This document shows positions 1 through 9,263 of a stretch of DNA of 59,628 bases, one piece after another. Both the position numbers and the translations under genes were made by a program. The stretch lies in the NCBI GenBank assembly GCA_964558295.1, contig CAZLDQ010000004.1, positions 1 through 59,628 on the forward strand, in the 5' to 3' direction. Source of the stretch: JBDKTH01 sp964558295 (GTDB taxonomy: Bacteria > Planctomycetota > Planctomycetia > Pirellulales > Thermoguttaceae). Below the pieces are notes generated by a model that saw only the letters and a program-made list of their open reading frames with translations, had not been told where the DNA came from and searched no databases. Numbering within the stretch: the first letter of the stretch is position 1; each line of letters starts with the position of its first letter.

Positions 1-156
1 CTCAGAAAATCCCAGTATGACCAATCCCAAGTTCTAGCTGTGACAAAGCACTAGAGACGGCCATCGCTCAAGCAAGACACTCCGTGGGAGATTATGCCGG
101 AAGATCGACCGAGGCGCGTAACCCTCGTCACCGATTCCAGCAGCTCGATCATTGTC

Positions 157-1347
157 TCACAATCCACCGAGCTTCCCGACCTGCCGACCGCTGCGGTATT
201 GGCCTGGAGTCTGGCCTGTAGCCCTTTTGAACAGCCGGTGCAGCGTCTCGACATGGGAGAATCCCGCCAATTGGGCCACGGTCTGCAGCGGCAGGTCGGT
301 CGTCAGCAGGAGTTGTCGGACCCGCTCGATCCGCAAACGGGAAATCTCCGCTTGGACTGAGTGCCCCACGTTCTTGGCAAACCATCGTTCCAGGGTGCTG
401 CGCGACAGGGCGGCGTGCGCAACGACCTCGGCCACCGTCAGCCCGGTACAGGCATGTTCCCGGACATAGCGGAGGATTTCAATCAACTCTTCGTCGGCAA
501 CGGCCAACACGTCGGTCGAACGGCGTGCGACGACGCCCAGCGGTTCGACGAGGACCATCCGTCGTGGTGGTCGGCGGCCGGCGATCAGGTGGTCCAAAAG
601 CGCCGCGGCCTCATAGCCCACTTTTCTGGCGTTCGGGTCCACGCTCGACAAGGGTGGGTCGCCCAAGGCACATTGAACCGGATCATTGTCCACGCCGATG
701 ACCGCCACTCGGTCGGGAACCGCCAGACCGCCCTCGCCGCAGGCGGTCAGGACCTGGTAGGCCCGCATGTCGTTGCAAGCAACGACCCCAACCGGTTTGG
801 GCAACGCCTGGAGCCAGCGGACCAGGCGAAGCATGTCCCGTTGAGCGCGGACTTCCGTGGAGGCAAGCCCCAGGGAGCGTGCACGTGGGGGGGCATCGAA
901 CACATGAGCCGGGCAACCAAGCTGCGCGAGGTATTTCACGAAGTGCTCGCGGCGATGATCGGAAAAAGCAAATCCGGCGAACCCGCAATAGGCAAACGTC
1001 CTCAGGCCGCACTGCCACAAATGGTCCACGGCCAAACGGACGATGGCCGCCGGGTCGGGAATCACGCTTGCAAAGCCCCGTGCATCGTCATGGTGCAAGA
1101 GTCCCACCACCGGTACGCCTAACGCACGCAGTCGCCGGGCATGTCGGGCCGCCTCCACCCGGGCCAAGACGCCGTCCGGAGCCCAGGCCCGCAAGCGGGC
1201 CGGAACAGGATCGCCAAACGTCCGTTCCTCATGATAGAACGTCCACGGACCATACGTGTGGGCGTAGTCTGCAATTCCACACAACAAATCGCGGCCAATC
1301 GCTCGCGACGACTCGATCAACAACGCAATCCGCCGACGTCTGGACAT
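157..1347 (-). CDS. XylR-type transcriptional regulator (LacI-like sensor + AraC HTH)
   Basis: Predicted cytoplasmic sugar-responsive transcription factor of about 396 aa. Residues ~5-265 resemble the periplasmic-binding/LacI-type ligand domain of XylR (opening with RRRIALLIESSRAIGRDLL, and VAVIGVDNDPVQC near the end). Residues ~280-380 are an AraC double helix-turn-helix (SRSTLERWFAKNVG, then VAQLAGFSHVETLHRLFKRA). The family normally binds a pentose or other sugar and activates a neighbouring catabolic operon. I chose the ATG at 1347, which begins with the conserved sensor strand; an upstream in-frame GTG at 1407 would add 20 residues with no family resemblance. It is divergent from the exported isomerase-like gene at 1680, its most likely target. 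The ligand is unknown. Confidence 0.85.
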   Translation of the reverse strand: MSRRRRIALLIESSRAIGRDLLCGIADYAHTYGPWTFYHEERTFGDPVPARLRAWAPDGVLARVEAARHARRLRALGVPVVGLLHHDDARGFASVIPDPAAIVRLAVDHLWQCGLRTFAYCGFAGFAFSDHRREHFVKYLAQLGCPAHVFDAPPRARSLGLASTEVRAQRDMLRLVRWLQALPKPVGVVACNDMRAYQVLTACGEGGLAVPDRVAVIGVDNDPVQCALGDPPLSSVDPNARKVGYEAAALLDHLIAGRRPPRRMVLVEPLGVVARRSTDVLAVADEELIEILRYVREHACTGLTVAEVVAHAALSRSTLERWFAKNVGHSVQAEISRLRIERVRQLLLTTDLPLQTVAQLAGFSHVETLHRLFKRATGQTPGQYRSGRQVGKLGGL

Positions 1348-1679
1348 TGGGGCTGCTTGGGCCGTGGACTGATGACAACGATGGTCATGCTCTCTGACAA
1401 GTAGCACGGCAGGGGCTGTCCGTCAAGCGGTTGCCAAAACAAGCCCAAACCTCCGACACGCGACGAATCGCAACGAGCTGGCCGGCGGGCCTGCCGACGA
1501 AATGAACAGCAAGGAATGGGGATCCGTCTGACAACCAATGTCAGTCAGATTGACGATGCCTGTCATTGCCCAACGGGGAAGTAATCGGGGACAATGGGCA
1601 TAAACGGCCCCAAACGTCCCGGCTTGCCTGGGCACTCGCCGGAAGCGGTTCCTGTCCTCTAACCAGTAAGGTCGATGCG
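1348..1679. other. divergent intergenic region, no gene seen
   Basis: This spacer lies between the regulator and the isomerase-like gene. Apart from the palindrome at 1540-1554 I see no RNA gene and no coding frame with family resemblance. It presumably holds both promoters. Confidence 0.55.
1540..1554. promoter_or_regulatory. candidate operator palindrome upstream of the isomerase-like gene
   Basis: GTCAGTCAGATTGAC is an imperfect 7-1-7 palindrome (6 of 7 arm positions pair). It lies in the spacer between the divergent XylR-like regulator and the exported isomerase-like gene. A related half-site, GTCTGAC, lies just upstream at 1526-1532. Binding by the XylR-like protein is inference from position only. 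Confidence 0.3.
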
Positions 1680-3263
1680 ATGAAAGCTGCTCATACCAAA
1701 CCATTCCTGACGGGATGTGGATGTTGTTCGTTGTCGCGACGTGGGTTTCTGGCCGGCTGCGCGGCGTGCACTGCCGGCCTAACCGGCTTGTCCGCCGTGG
1801 CATCTCAGGTTCGGGCGGCCGACGACTGCAATCCCGTACGCATCCGGATCATCTACACTGGGCATTCCGTCAAGCAAGCCAAGCCCGACTGGCCGAATAT
1901 CGGCTTCGACTTCCAGCCGGTCATGGATCAACTTGTGGCCGAGTTGCGTGCCCGCTGCCCGGGCTTCGAGTTCGTCACCTCCTGGGCCGACGGTACGGAA
2001 ACGGCCAAGAAAATTCTTGAGGACGACAAGTCAGCGTCCATCGACGGCTACTTGGTCTACCAGTTAAACCCGTGGAATCGAGTCGTGCAGCCGGTTGTGG
2101 CTACAGGGAAGCCGACCCTATTAGTCGATTTCCCCTACGGCGGCAGCGGCGGATTGCTTGTCTATGCGGCCAGTTTCTTGCGTAACAAGACCCCCAATGC
2201 GGGTTTCGTCTCTTCCTCGAAGATGGAGGACATTGCCGCGGCCGTTCAGTGTTTCGCAACCGTGAAGAAATGCGGCTCGGCAACCGACTTTGCGAGGCTG
2301 ACCGCCCAGGTACGCCAGCAGCGCACACCAGCGGCCGGCGACCTCTGCTACACGGCCGATCCGGTGGCGGTCCTCTCGCCCCAAGAATGTCTGGCGAAGA
2401 TGAAAGAGGCCAAGATCCTCGCCGTGAGCAACGGAGAGTCGCCGCTTGGCGAGGCGATCAAGCAGCAGATGGGAATCGAAGTCGTGGCCGTGTCGTTTGC
2501 CGAACTGAACGACGCCTGGCGAGCCGCCGACAAGGACCAAGCCCGGGCGATTGCCGACCGCTGGCAGCAGACGGCCAGCAAGATTGTCGATGTGTCACGG
2601 GAGACGCTCGAGAGCTCGGCGGCCATGTACTTGGGCGAGAAGGCCGTGCTCCAGAAGCACGGGGCGAACGCCATCACGATCAATTGCCTCGGCGGATTCT
2701 ATGGCGGCCATATCCACGCCTACCCATGCCTGGGATTCCACGAACTGACCAACGAAGGGCTGATCGGAGCCTGCGAGTGTGATGTGCTGTCGACTGCAAC
2801 GATGGTTACCATGACGGCCCTGACCCAAGGGCGGCCGGGGTTCATCTCCGATCCGGTTATTGACACGGCGACCCGGCAAATCATCTATGCCCATTGCGTG
2901 GCTTCCAACCGACCGTTTGGTCCCCAGGGCAAGGCCAACCCGTTCGAAATCCTCACCCATTCGGAAGATCGCCAGGGGGCTGCGGTTCGCTCGTTGCTCC
3001 CCTTGGGTTACCTGACAACGACCGTCAAGTTTAGCCCGCACAAGAAGCAGATCATCTTCCACCAGGGCAAGGCCGTGGCCAACGTGTTGGACGATCGAGC
3101 CTGCCGCACCAAGCTTGCCGCCGAGCCGGTCGGCAGCCTGGAAAAACTATTTACCGAGTGGGATACGTGGGGGTGGCACCGGGTAACCTTCTACGGCGAC
3201 CTCAAGCAGCCCGTCTACGCCCTGGCGGATGCTCTGGGCTGGAAGGTCCTCGAAGAAGCCTAG
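1680..3263 (+). CDS. Tat-exported L-fucose/arabinose-isomerase-like protein
   Basis: About 527 aa. The N-terminus carries a twin-arginine signal (SRRGFLAGC followed by a hydrophobic stretch, ending near QVRAADD), so export in folded form is predicted. The mature part resembles the L-fucose/L-arabinose isomerase fold. The C-terminal half has the family-like pattern of a Glu in GACECDV, an Asp in ISDPVID and a His in IYAHCV, which correspond to the metal-ligand region of such isomerases. The start at 1680 follows AAGG and places the RR motif near residue 20; the longer in-frame ORF from 1566 adds an unlikely leader. It is divergent from the XylR-like regulator and convergent with a paralogue at 3355-4920. 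Substrate and catalytic activity are unproven; an exported sugar isomerase would be unusual. Confidence 0.75.
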   Translation: MKAAHTKPFLTGCGCCSLSRRGFLAGCAACTAGLTGLSAVASQVRAADDCNPVRIRIIYTGHSVKQAKPDWPNIGFDFQPVMDQLVAELRARCPGFEFVTSWADGTETAKKILEDDKSASIDGYLVYQLNPWNRVVQPVVATGKPTLLVDFPYGGSGGLLVYAASFLRNKTPNAGFVSSSKMEDIAAAVQCFATVKKCGSATDFARLTAQVRQQRTPAAGDLCYTADPVAVLSPQECLAKMKEAKILAVSNGESPLGEAIKQQMGIEVVAVSFAELNDAWRAADKDQARAIADRWQQTASKIVDVSRETLESSAAMYLGEKAVLQKHGANAITINCLGGFYGGHIHAYPCLGFHELTNEGLIGACECDVLSTATMVTMTALTQGRPGFISDPVIDTATRQIIYAHCVASNRPFGPQGKANPFEILTHSEDRQGAAVRSLLPLGYLTTTVKFSPHKKQIIFHQGKAVANVLDDRACRTKLAAEPVGSLEKLFTEWDTWGWHRVTFYGDLKQPVYALADALGWKVLEEA

Positions 3264-3290
3264 CCCGCGTCTTGCACAAAACGTGATTTC

Positions 3291-3326
3291 TGGGTGGCAT
3301 GCCGGCCCCTCGCGGCATGCCACCCA
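3291..3326. terminator. perfect hairpin between convergent genes
   Basis: A 13-bp perfect stem (TGGGTGGCATGCC at 3291-3303 pairing with 3314-3326) with a 10-nt loop sits between the two convergent isomerase-like genes. No clear U-tract follows on either strand, so it could be a bidirectional terminator or a dispersed palindromic repeat. Confidence 0.5.
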
Positions 3327-3354
3327 CCATCCTCCGTTCTCCCTCCACCGCTGT

Positions 3355-4920
3355 CTACCCCAACACTTCCCACTGGATGCCGACCCGCTTCAACGCATAG
3401 CCGCATTCACGGAGATAGTCGCCGTAGATGGTCATCCAGTGGAAACCGGGCATGCGTTCGGCCAGGAGCTTGTCGGGGCAGGTGTAGTGAATATCGATCT
3501 GCGAGCGGCAGATGGGTAGAAACGGATGGGCGACAATCTCGCCGGCCAGACCCACCCAACGTTCCGCCTTGAAATCGGGGAGGATATTGGTCACCTTCTG
3601 GCCAGTGTGCATCTCGACCTTGGGAGCCGCGCCGTAGTCCGACTCAAAATGTGTAAGGATCCGCGCCGGCTCCAGGTTCTTGCCGTCCATCTTGCGCGGG
3701 GCCGTACAGTGGGCCAGCGTAATGAGGCCGTCGTGCGGGTAGGTCGGGTCGTTGAGGAACGTTGGTCGGCCCGAGATTCCGGCCAAGAGAATCCCCGAGG
3801 GAATCACCACGAAGTCCGATTCGCAGAAAGCCAGGTAGCCGTCGTCGTTGAGCGTGCTCAAGGGGAGACAAGCCGTGGTTTCCGACATCGGCATGATCGT
3901 TCCCATGCAACTGTTGATCGTCATTGCCCGGCAGCCGCACTGGGCCATCAGTTTGCGGAAGATCTGATCGAGCAAGAAGCCGTTTTCGACATACTTCTTC
4001 TCGGTCTCGAGGGTTGTCCCGGGGAGTTTGAGATAGGCGTCCGCCCGCTGGCGGGCGAGTTCCACGGCCGCCTTGTCCTGCCGGGCGGCTTGAATCAGTT
4101 TGGCTAGCTCTGAATAGGGAAACGGTTGAATTTCGAGCTTCCAACGGTCCTGGGCCAAATCCGGTGCCTTGGGGGTCGCCCAGCCGCTGGCGCCGCCGAC
4201 GGCCAAAATCTTCGAGCCCCGCGTATTGGCAAGGCCGCAAAGCCCCCGCAGACGCCATAACACCTCGTCCAGGCTGTCGATCACCACATCCTGGTCGTCG
4301 ACCCCTTGGACCGCCAGCCTATCGCTATGCTGGCGTAGAAATCTCGGACTGATGATCTCGTAGTAGAGGTACAGCGGTCCCGACTTGTGCCGAATGAAGA
4401 AAATCGTGTCCTTTCCCAGCCGGTTGATCGCGTTCAGGTCCCCATCAGCGGCGTAAACCAATAGGACATCGGCCGATTTGACCTCCTCGGCCGCCTCCAG
4501 TTCTCTGGCATTCGTGGTCGCAGTGAGCGGCAGGAACTGGACCGGAAAATCGGCCATCGCTTGGAGCTTGTCCAGTTCGCCCTGGATCCGCGTGACCTCC
4601 TGGTCGGCATCTTGCTGGGTCTGGATGCCACCCCAGGAACGCCAACTGGTCTGAGGCTGGCGCGTGTAGACGCGATACAAGAGAATCGGCTTGACGATTA
4701 GCGGACGTCGCGAGGGCACTGCCGGAAGTCCTGGTTCGGCCGCCGACAGCATCGACCAAGACAGACCGCCTAAAACCATGCCTCCCAGGGCAACGCCCCC
4801 CATGCCGCCCAAAAAACCTCGTCGCGTCAAACCATCCGGCTCTTCAGTCACATAGCAGCCGCAGGGACAACAGGTGCGGATCCTCGGTTCCTGCTCGTAT
4901 TCGTGTTCAGACCGGCGCAT
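3355..4920 (-). CDS. Tat-exported L-fucose/arabinose-isomerase-like protein (paralogue)
   Basis: About 521 aa. The start at 4920 is supported by AAGGAG eight bases upstream; an in-frame codon at 4953 would add 11 residues. A Cys-rich N-terminal stretch (TCCPCGCY) precedes a twin-arginine signal TRRGFLGG and a Gly-rich hydrophobic segment, so Tat export or membrane tethering is predicted. The body shares layout with the protein at 1680-3263, including the same Glu (AFCESD), Asp (LNDPTYPHDG) and His (LAHCTA) positions near the C-terminus, consistent with a metal site. The pair probably arose by duplication and divergence. No substrate can be assigned. It is divergent from the aldolase at 5172. 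Confidence 0.72.
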   Translation of the reverse strand: MRRSEHEYEQEPRIRTCCPCGCYVTEEPDGLTRRGFLGGMGGVALGGMVLGGLSWSMLSAAEPGLPAVPSRRPLIVKPILLYRVYTRQPQTSWRSWGGIQTQQDADQEVTRIQGELDKLQAMADFPVQFLPLTATTNARELEAAEEVKSADVLLVYAADGDLNAINRLGKDTIFFIRHKSGPLYLYYEIISPRFLRQHSDRLAVQGVDDQDVVIDSLDEVLWRLRGLCGLANTRGSKILAVGGASGWATPKAPDLAQDRWKLEIQPFPYSELAKLIQAARQDKAAVELARQRADAYLKLPGTTLETEKKYVENGFLLDQIFRKLMAQCGCRAMTINSCMGTIMPMSETTACLPLSTLNDDGYLAFCESDFVVIPSGILLAGISGRPTFLNDPTYPHDGLITLAHCTAPRKMDGKNLEPARILTHFESDYGAAPKVEMHTGQKVTNILPDFKAERWVGLAGEIVAHPFLPICRSQIDIHYTCPDKLLAERMPGFHWMTIYGDYLRECGYALKRVGIQWEVLG

Positions 4921-5080
4921 GCGGAGAACTCCTTCAAAGGACTTCTGGAACATCTTCGAACTACCGTGACGAGATTACCATATCGCCTGATTGGGTCGAA
5001 AGCAACAACGACGAGGGGATTATATCCCCCGAGCCGTTCGCCGTGGCGTTCTGGAGGATGTCCCATCCAGGGGGGCTTCG

Positions 5081-5109
5081 TTGACAGTCGTAAGCTTCCG
5101 CGCGACAAT
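5081..5109 (+). promoter_or_regulatory. sigma70-type promoter for the aldolase gene
   Basis: A consensus -35 TTGACA (5081-5086) is separated by 17 bp from a -10-like GACAAT (5104-5109). Transcription would begin near 5116, about 55 bases before the chosen GTG start. Confidence 0.5.
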
Positions 5110-5171
5110 ACATCGGTGAGTTCCCCCCGAATGTATTTTCCCACCACCCGATGCACCATAAGGAGCCCCCT

Positions 5172-6140
5172 GTGACAGCGCCGTGGATCACCTACCGTCC
5201 TGAACTGAAGGTCCTGGATTGCACGATCCGAGATGGAGGTCTGATCAACAACCACCGATTTGAGGATGGTTTCGTGAAGGCCGTCTATCAAACCTGCGTG
5301 GAGACGGGGATCGACTATATGGAGGTGGGCTACAAGGGCTCCAAGAACATCTTTGCCCGCGACCAGTTTGGCGACTGGAAGTTCTGCGATGAGGACTCGC
5401 TGCGGCGAATCGTCGACGACAACCCGACCCCGCTGAAACTGGCCGTGATGGCCGACGCGGCCAAGTCGGATTGGCGCACCGATATCCTGCCCAAAAAGGA
5501 AAGCGTCCTCGACGTGATCCGGGTAGCCTTCTACGTCCACCAAGTTCCCGAAGCGGTCGACATGATCAAGGATGCGGCCGAAAAGGGGTACGAAGTGACC
5601 GCCAACTTCATGGCTGTTTCCCGGGTCTCGGAACGCGAGGTCGATCAGGCGCTCGAGCTGCTTGCCGACACGCCGGCGAGCACGCTGGTCGTGGTTGATA
5701 GCTTCGGCTCGCTCTACGCCGAACAGGTCGAACTACTCGTGAAGAAGTATCGCGATTTTGGCAAGGCAACGGGCAAGGAAGTGGGAATGCACGCCCACAA
5801 CAACCAGCAGCTTGCCTTTGCCAATACGATCGAGGCGATCATTCACGGCGCCAATCGGGTTGACGCCACGATGGCCGGCTTGGGCCGTGGCGCGGGCAAT
5901 TGCCCGATGGAATTGTTGATCGGCTTCCTTCGCAATCCAAAGTTCAAGATCCGTCCGATCTATCAGCTTCTCGAGTCCTACATCGAGCCGCTGCGCAAAG
6001 AAGTGGAGTGGGGGCCCTACGTCCAGTACAACATCACGGGCCAGCTCAACCAGCATCCCCGCAGCGCAATTGCCGCCCGCAGCGGTCCAGATCGCGACAA
6101 GTTCGTCGAATTCTACGACAAACTGGTCACCGAGGAGTGA
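5172..6140 (+). CDS. HMGL/DRE-TIM-type aldolase, 4-hydroxy-2-oxovalerate aldolase-like
   Basis: About 322 aa, a TIM-barrel metal-dependent aldolase or acyltransferase of the DRE-TIM (HMG-CoA lyase-like) superfamily. The signature DCTIRDGG (residues 16-23) and the metal-ligand HAH pair (residues 207-209, in GMHAHNNQQ) are both visible, as is a glycine-rich GLGRGAGNCPME near the end of the barrel. Family members cleave or form C-C bonds at 2-oxo acids. The GTG at 5172 is preferred because AAGGAG lies seven bases upstream; an in-frame ATG at 5151 would overlap that ribosome site. It sits next to the exported isomerase-like genes, so a role in sugar-acid breakdown is plausible. The substrate is not determinable here. 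Confidence 0.8.
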   Translation: MTAPWITYRPELKVLDCTIRDGGLINNHRFEDGFVKAVYQTCVETGIDYMEVGYKGSKNIFARDQFGDWKFCDEDSLRRIVDDNPTPLKLAVMADAAKSDWRTDILPKKESVLDVIRVAFYVHQVPEAVDMIKDAAEKGYEVTANFMAVSRVSEREVDQALELLADTPASTLVVVDSFGSLYAEQVELLVKKYRDFGKATGKEVGMHAHNNQQLAFANTIEAIIHGANRVDATMAGLGRGAGNCPMELLIGFLRNPKFKIRPIYQLLESYIEPLRKEVEWGPYVQYNITGQLNQHPRSAIAARSGPDRDKFVEFYDKLVTEE

Positions 6141-6174
6141 AACGCTTCGAGGCGGATCAGCCCGCCTTGTGAAC

Positions 6175-7737
6175 CTACGGCCGTGGCGCGGTCCATTCCA
6201 ACAAGCGGGTCCGTTCCGCAGGCGTTTCCGCCGAGGCGGCCATCGGATCAACTGGTGACGCCGGCGATGAGAGCCGACTGGAGACCGTCGATGCCGATAA
6301 TCGTTGTGTCTCCAATTCGAGCTGCTTCAAGAACGACTGGGTTGCCCGTTCCAGCACGATGATTTCGCTCCGCGCATTCGGGTCAGAGGAACGCACGACA
6401 CAGATGACCTCGGCTCCTTCGGCACGGCGTCGTCGGATCTCAGCCAACGCGTCGCGTTCCTCTTGCGTCAACGGCTCCGCGGTTTCGGCCGATGAGGAAG
6501 GAGAGGGTTGCTCGCGAGGAGTCAGCGGGGCTTCGGTCGGTTGCAGGTCCTTGGGCGGCTCGGGCATCTGCTTGGGCATGCGAGGCGTCTCGACGGCCAC
6601 CAACGACGCCGCATCGCTTTGCCCCTTCTCCTCGGGGCGATAAAGCTCCGCAAGTTTGACGCGGTCCAACTCCGCATAGATGGACTCCAAGGCGGCATAG
6701 AGTCCTTCGTTGTCCGAGGGATCGGCCGCATTGCATACCCCAATCACATATCCATCGGTGGAAAAGAGCCCGCCCCCGCTGCGCCCTTGAACCGGCAAGC
6801 CGGCCACGGTTAGATTGGCCGGTCCCATGAACTTGTCCAGGGCCGTCACAGTGCTGTGCCGCACCGTTGGGTTCGCCCCATTGTTGCAGCCGACATTGAT
6901 TACCCGATCATTCCGCGAGATCTTGTACCCCGGCGGGGCCACGCGAACGGCAACGACCGGACCCGGCACGCGAATACTCAACAAGGCCACATCCCGTTCG
7001 AGGTCGTAACTGATCAGATTCCCGGGAATCCCTTGGGCGGTCGACGGACCAAACAGATCGACCTCGATCCGACCTTTCCCCTTGGAATCGCGGAACAAAT
7101 GACCGCAGGTGAGAATCAACGCTTCCCCTTTTCGGGCGTCGATGATCGTTCCCGACCCGCACGATTGGCCCGTGCTGTCCTGAATCCGAAGACGCACGGT
7201 CGCGGCGATCAATTCACTGTCCGAGAGGCTCCGTCGGTGGGGCGACTCTGCGCGGGGAGGGGGCTGACGCCACTCCGGGACCCCCGCCACCGGACTCGTC
7301 GCCGAGACCGGAATCACCGAGGGTTGCCCGGCCGCAAATGCCGGTTCACTGTTGACGGCGGGAATCGCAATCGATGGAGCAGGGGTGGAAGCAAGGGCCG
7401 CGGCCGGTATCGTGGCCGGTGGACTGGCCTGGGCCAGCCGGCACATCTGTTCCAGACGTTCCGGGCTGGTGGCGCCGACCACCCGATCGACCACCCGGCC
7501 ATTGACGATCATAACGAAGGTGGGAAGGCGATCAACACTGTAGCGGGATGCCAACTGCCGTTGCTGATCAAAGTTTACCCGGCGAACAGGATACCCCTTG
7601 GCGGCCAGTTGACGGACAACAGGGTCCATCTGCTGGCAGGGGCCACACCAGTCGGCATAGAAGTCCAGCAGGACGGTATTCTCTTCGGTACCCCCCGTGA
7701 GAGCCAGGACAAGTAGAACTGCTTGCAACGGAACCAT
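6175..7737 (-). CDS. exported thioredoxin-trypsin-like serine protease fusion
   Basis: 520 aa with a short hydrophobic N-terminus that looks like a signal peptide. Residues ~20-100 are a thioredoxin-like domain with the redox motif WCGPC (30-34) and the cis-proline context RLPTFVMI. A Pro/Ala-rich linker (~105-170) leads to a trypsin-like domain with a complete triad: His213 in LTCGHLF, Asp249 in LERDVALL and Ser320 in GRSGGG. The C-terminal ~150 residues are Pro/Glu-rich and end in a helical RRRAEGAEVICVVR segment. AGGAGG shortly before the ATG supports this start. Likely role is extracytoplasmic: disulfide handling coupled to proteolysis or quality control. That coupling is inference; each domain call is strong. 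Confidence 0.82.
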   Translation of the reverse strand: MVPLQAVLLVLALTGGTEENTVLLDFYADWCGPCQQMDPVVRQLAAKGYPVRRVNFDQQRQLASRYSVDRLPTFVMIVNGRVVDRVVGATSPERLEQMCRLAQASPPATIPAAALASTPAPSIAIPAVNSEPAFAAGQPSVIPVSATSPVAGVPEWRQPPPRAESPHRRSLSDSELIAATVRLRIQDSTGQSCGSGTIIDARKGEALILTCGHLFRDSKGKGRIEVDLFGPSTAQGIPGNLISYDLERDVALLSIRVPGPVVAVRVAPPGYKISRNDRVINVGCNNGANPTVRHSTVTALDKFMGPANLTVAGLPVQGRSGGGLFSTDGYVIGVCNAADPSDNEGLYAALESIYAELDRVKLAELYRPEEKGQSDAASLVAVETPRMPKQMPEPPKDLQPTEAPLTPREQPSPSSSAETAEPLTQEERDALAEIRRRRAEGAEVICVVRSSDPNARSEIIVLERATQSFLKQLELETQRLSASTVSSRLSSPASPVDPMAASAETPAERTRLLEWTAPRP

Positions 7738-8219
7738 CGGCCGCCTCCTGATCGTAACGGGGCGTTTCCCTGCCGGCCGCCTGAGGTGTCGGATCCGAGG
7801 ATTGCGAGCGAGAGCAGGAAGAATGAACAGGGAATCCCTGTTGCTGGCGACCTCCTGTCACCGTCTCTACCGCGGATCGTACAGCGTTCAACCGCAAAGC
7901 CGAGCTCCGCCCGGCGCGGGGCCGAAACCCCTTTGGTCGACGACGGCAGGTAGTACGATCCCGTGCGAACTCCTTTTCGTTCTGCGCAGTCTGGTGCTGC
8001 GCGGGGGGGTGAATAAGCCATTCGCCACGTAAGTGCCCCATTCTGCGCCGGAACGGAATTTCTGACAATCTCAACTTTTCTGGTTTTTCTTCCCGCCCAA
8101 GAGCCTGGAAACTGGAGGGGCGATTGCTGGACCGGCGATGACTCCTTATACTGGCCGTTTCTTGCCGTCGGCAAGTCGCACGTTGTCTGGCCCCCTCCAC
8201 CCTCTAGCAATCGCCGACC
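7738..8219. other. 482-base divergent intergenic region, no gene seen
   Basis: This stretch separates the protease fusion (-) from the sugar operon (+). Apart from the promoter at 8124-8152 I find no coding frame with family resemblance and no RNA gene. Confidence 0.55.
8124..8152 (+). promoter_or_regulatory. sigma70-type promoter of the sugar operon
   Basis: TTGCTG (8124-8129) and TATACT (8147-8152) are separated by exactly 17 bp. Transcription would start near 8159, giving a leader of about 60 bases before the SIS gene. No second promoter is obvious before the phosphofructokinase gene. Confidence 0.5.
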
Positions 8220-9239
8220 ATGAATCTCAACGACGCCAAATACAAAGACTTCGCCTTGGTTGCGGAGATGCTTCAGACGCCCGAGGTCATCCGCCATTTC
8301 GATTTTGCGCAGGCCCAGGATACCGCAGAGATCATTCGCCAGACCGGCAAGCTCTTACTCACTGGAGAAGGTTCAAGCCGGATCTTCCCCGCCAAAAACT
8401 TCTTGGTGGAGGTGCTCCGGCGGGGGGCTCCGTTGGCGGTCTTCACCGAGGGATCCCGACAAGCCCATGAGTACGACTTGGCGGACTTCGCTGTTTTTGG
8501 AGCCAGCAACAGCGGGCAAACCAAGGAACTCGTCTCCCTATTCACCCAACTGGCCGCCGCCGGTCACCAGAAGCGGTTCGGCCTGACCGCCAACCGCGGT
8601 ACGCGGCTTGAGGCCGCATCCAACAAATGCTACGTGCTCACCTGTGGCAAAGAGAATGCAGTGGCCGCCACGAAGAGCGTCGTCGAGCAGGGGTTGTTCT
8701 ACCGCTCGCTCCTGGCTCCTTTCGAGAAGGACTCCCCCATGGCGAAGAACCAGGCCCTCGGCGCCGAAAAGGCCCAGGAGGTTCTGGAAACGGAACTCGA
8801 CGCGGAGATCGTCCGCGCAATCGCCGACGCTCCGATGATCTACTTTGCCGGGCGGAACAATGGCGTCGTCGAGGAACTCACGCTCAAGACCAACGAGATC
8901 ACCCGCAAAAAGAGCGATTTCCTCGAAGGGACCTATGCGGTCCATGGTGTCGAAGAGGTGATGAACGCCGATGAGGTGGTGATTGTCGTCGAACCGTTCG
9001 CCGCGGAAGCCGAGAAGATGAAGCAGGTCCTCATCGACGGCGTTGGGATGCGGGTCATTGCCTTGGCCAGCGAGCCGACGATCTTTCCCACGATCCGGAT
9101 TCCCCGCGTCGAGGGCTACGATTCGGTGCTCCAATTGTTGGCCGGCTGGAACATCCTCGTTCACGTGGGGGTGGCTTTGGGGATCAATCTCGACAAGCCG
9201 CAACGGGCCCGCAAGATTGGCAACGAGTTCCTTGGCTAG
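8220..9239 (+). CDS. SIS-domain sugar isomerase/deaminase (GlmS C-terminal-like)
   Basis: 339 aa, two tandem SIS (sugar isomerase) lobes without the glutaminase half of GlmS. Phosphosugar-binding loops are visible: GEGSSR (residues 49-54) and SNSGQT (96-101). The second lobe has the AGRNNGVVEEL and LKTNE...HGVEE pattern seen in AgaS/GlmS-type isomerases. Family members interconvert aldose and ketose phosphates, often with loss or transfer of an amino group. It is the first gene of a tight cluster (24 bases to the PIG-L gene), suggesting action on a deacetylated amino sugar. The exact substrate is not determinable from sequence alone. Confidence 0.8.
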   Translation: MNLNDAKYKDFALVAEMLQTPEVIRHFDFAQAQDTAEIIRQTGKLLLTGEGSSRIFPAKNFLVEVLRRGAPLAVFTEGSRQAHEYDLADFAVFGASNSGQTKELVSLFTQLAAAGHQKRFGLTANRGTRLEAASNKCYVLTCGKENAVAATKSVVEQGLFYRSLLAPFEKDSPMAKNQALGAEKAQEVLETELDAEIVRAIADAPMIYFAGRNNGVVEELTLKTNEITRKKSDFLEGTYAVHGVEEVMNADEVVIVVEPFAAEAEKMKQVLIDGVGMRVIALASEPTIFPTIRIPRVEGYDSVLQLLAGWNILVHVGVALGINLDKPQRARKIGNEFLG

Positions 9240-9263
9240 TTCCGTGTGAAGGACATCACCACC

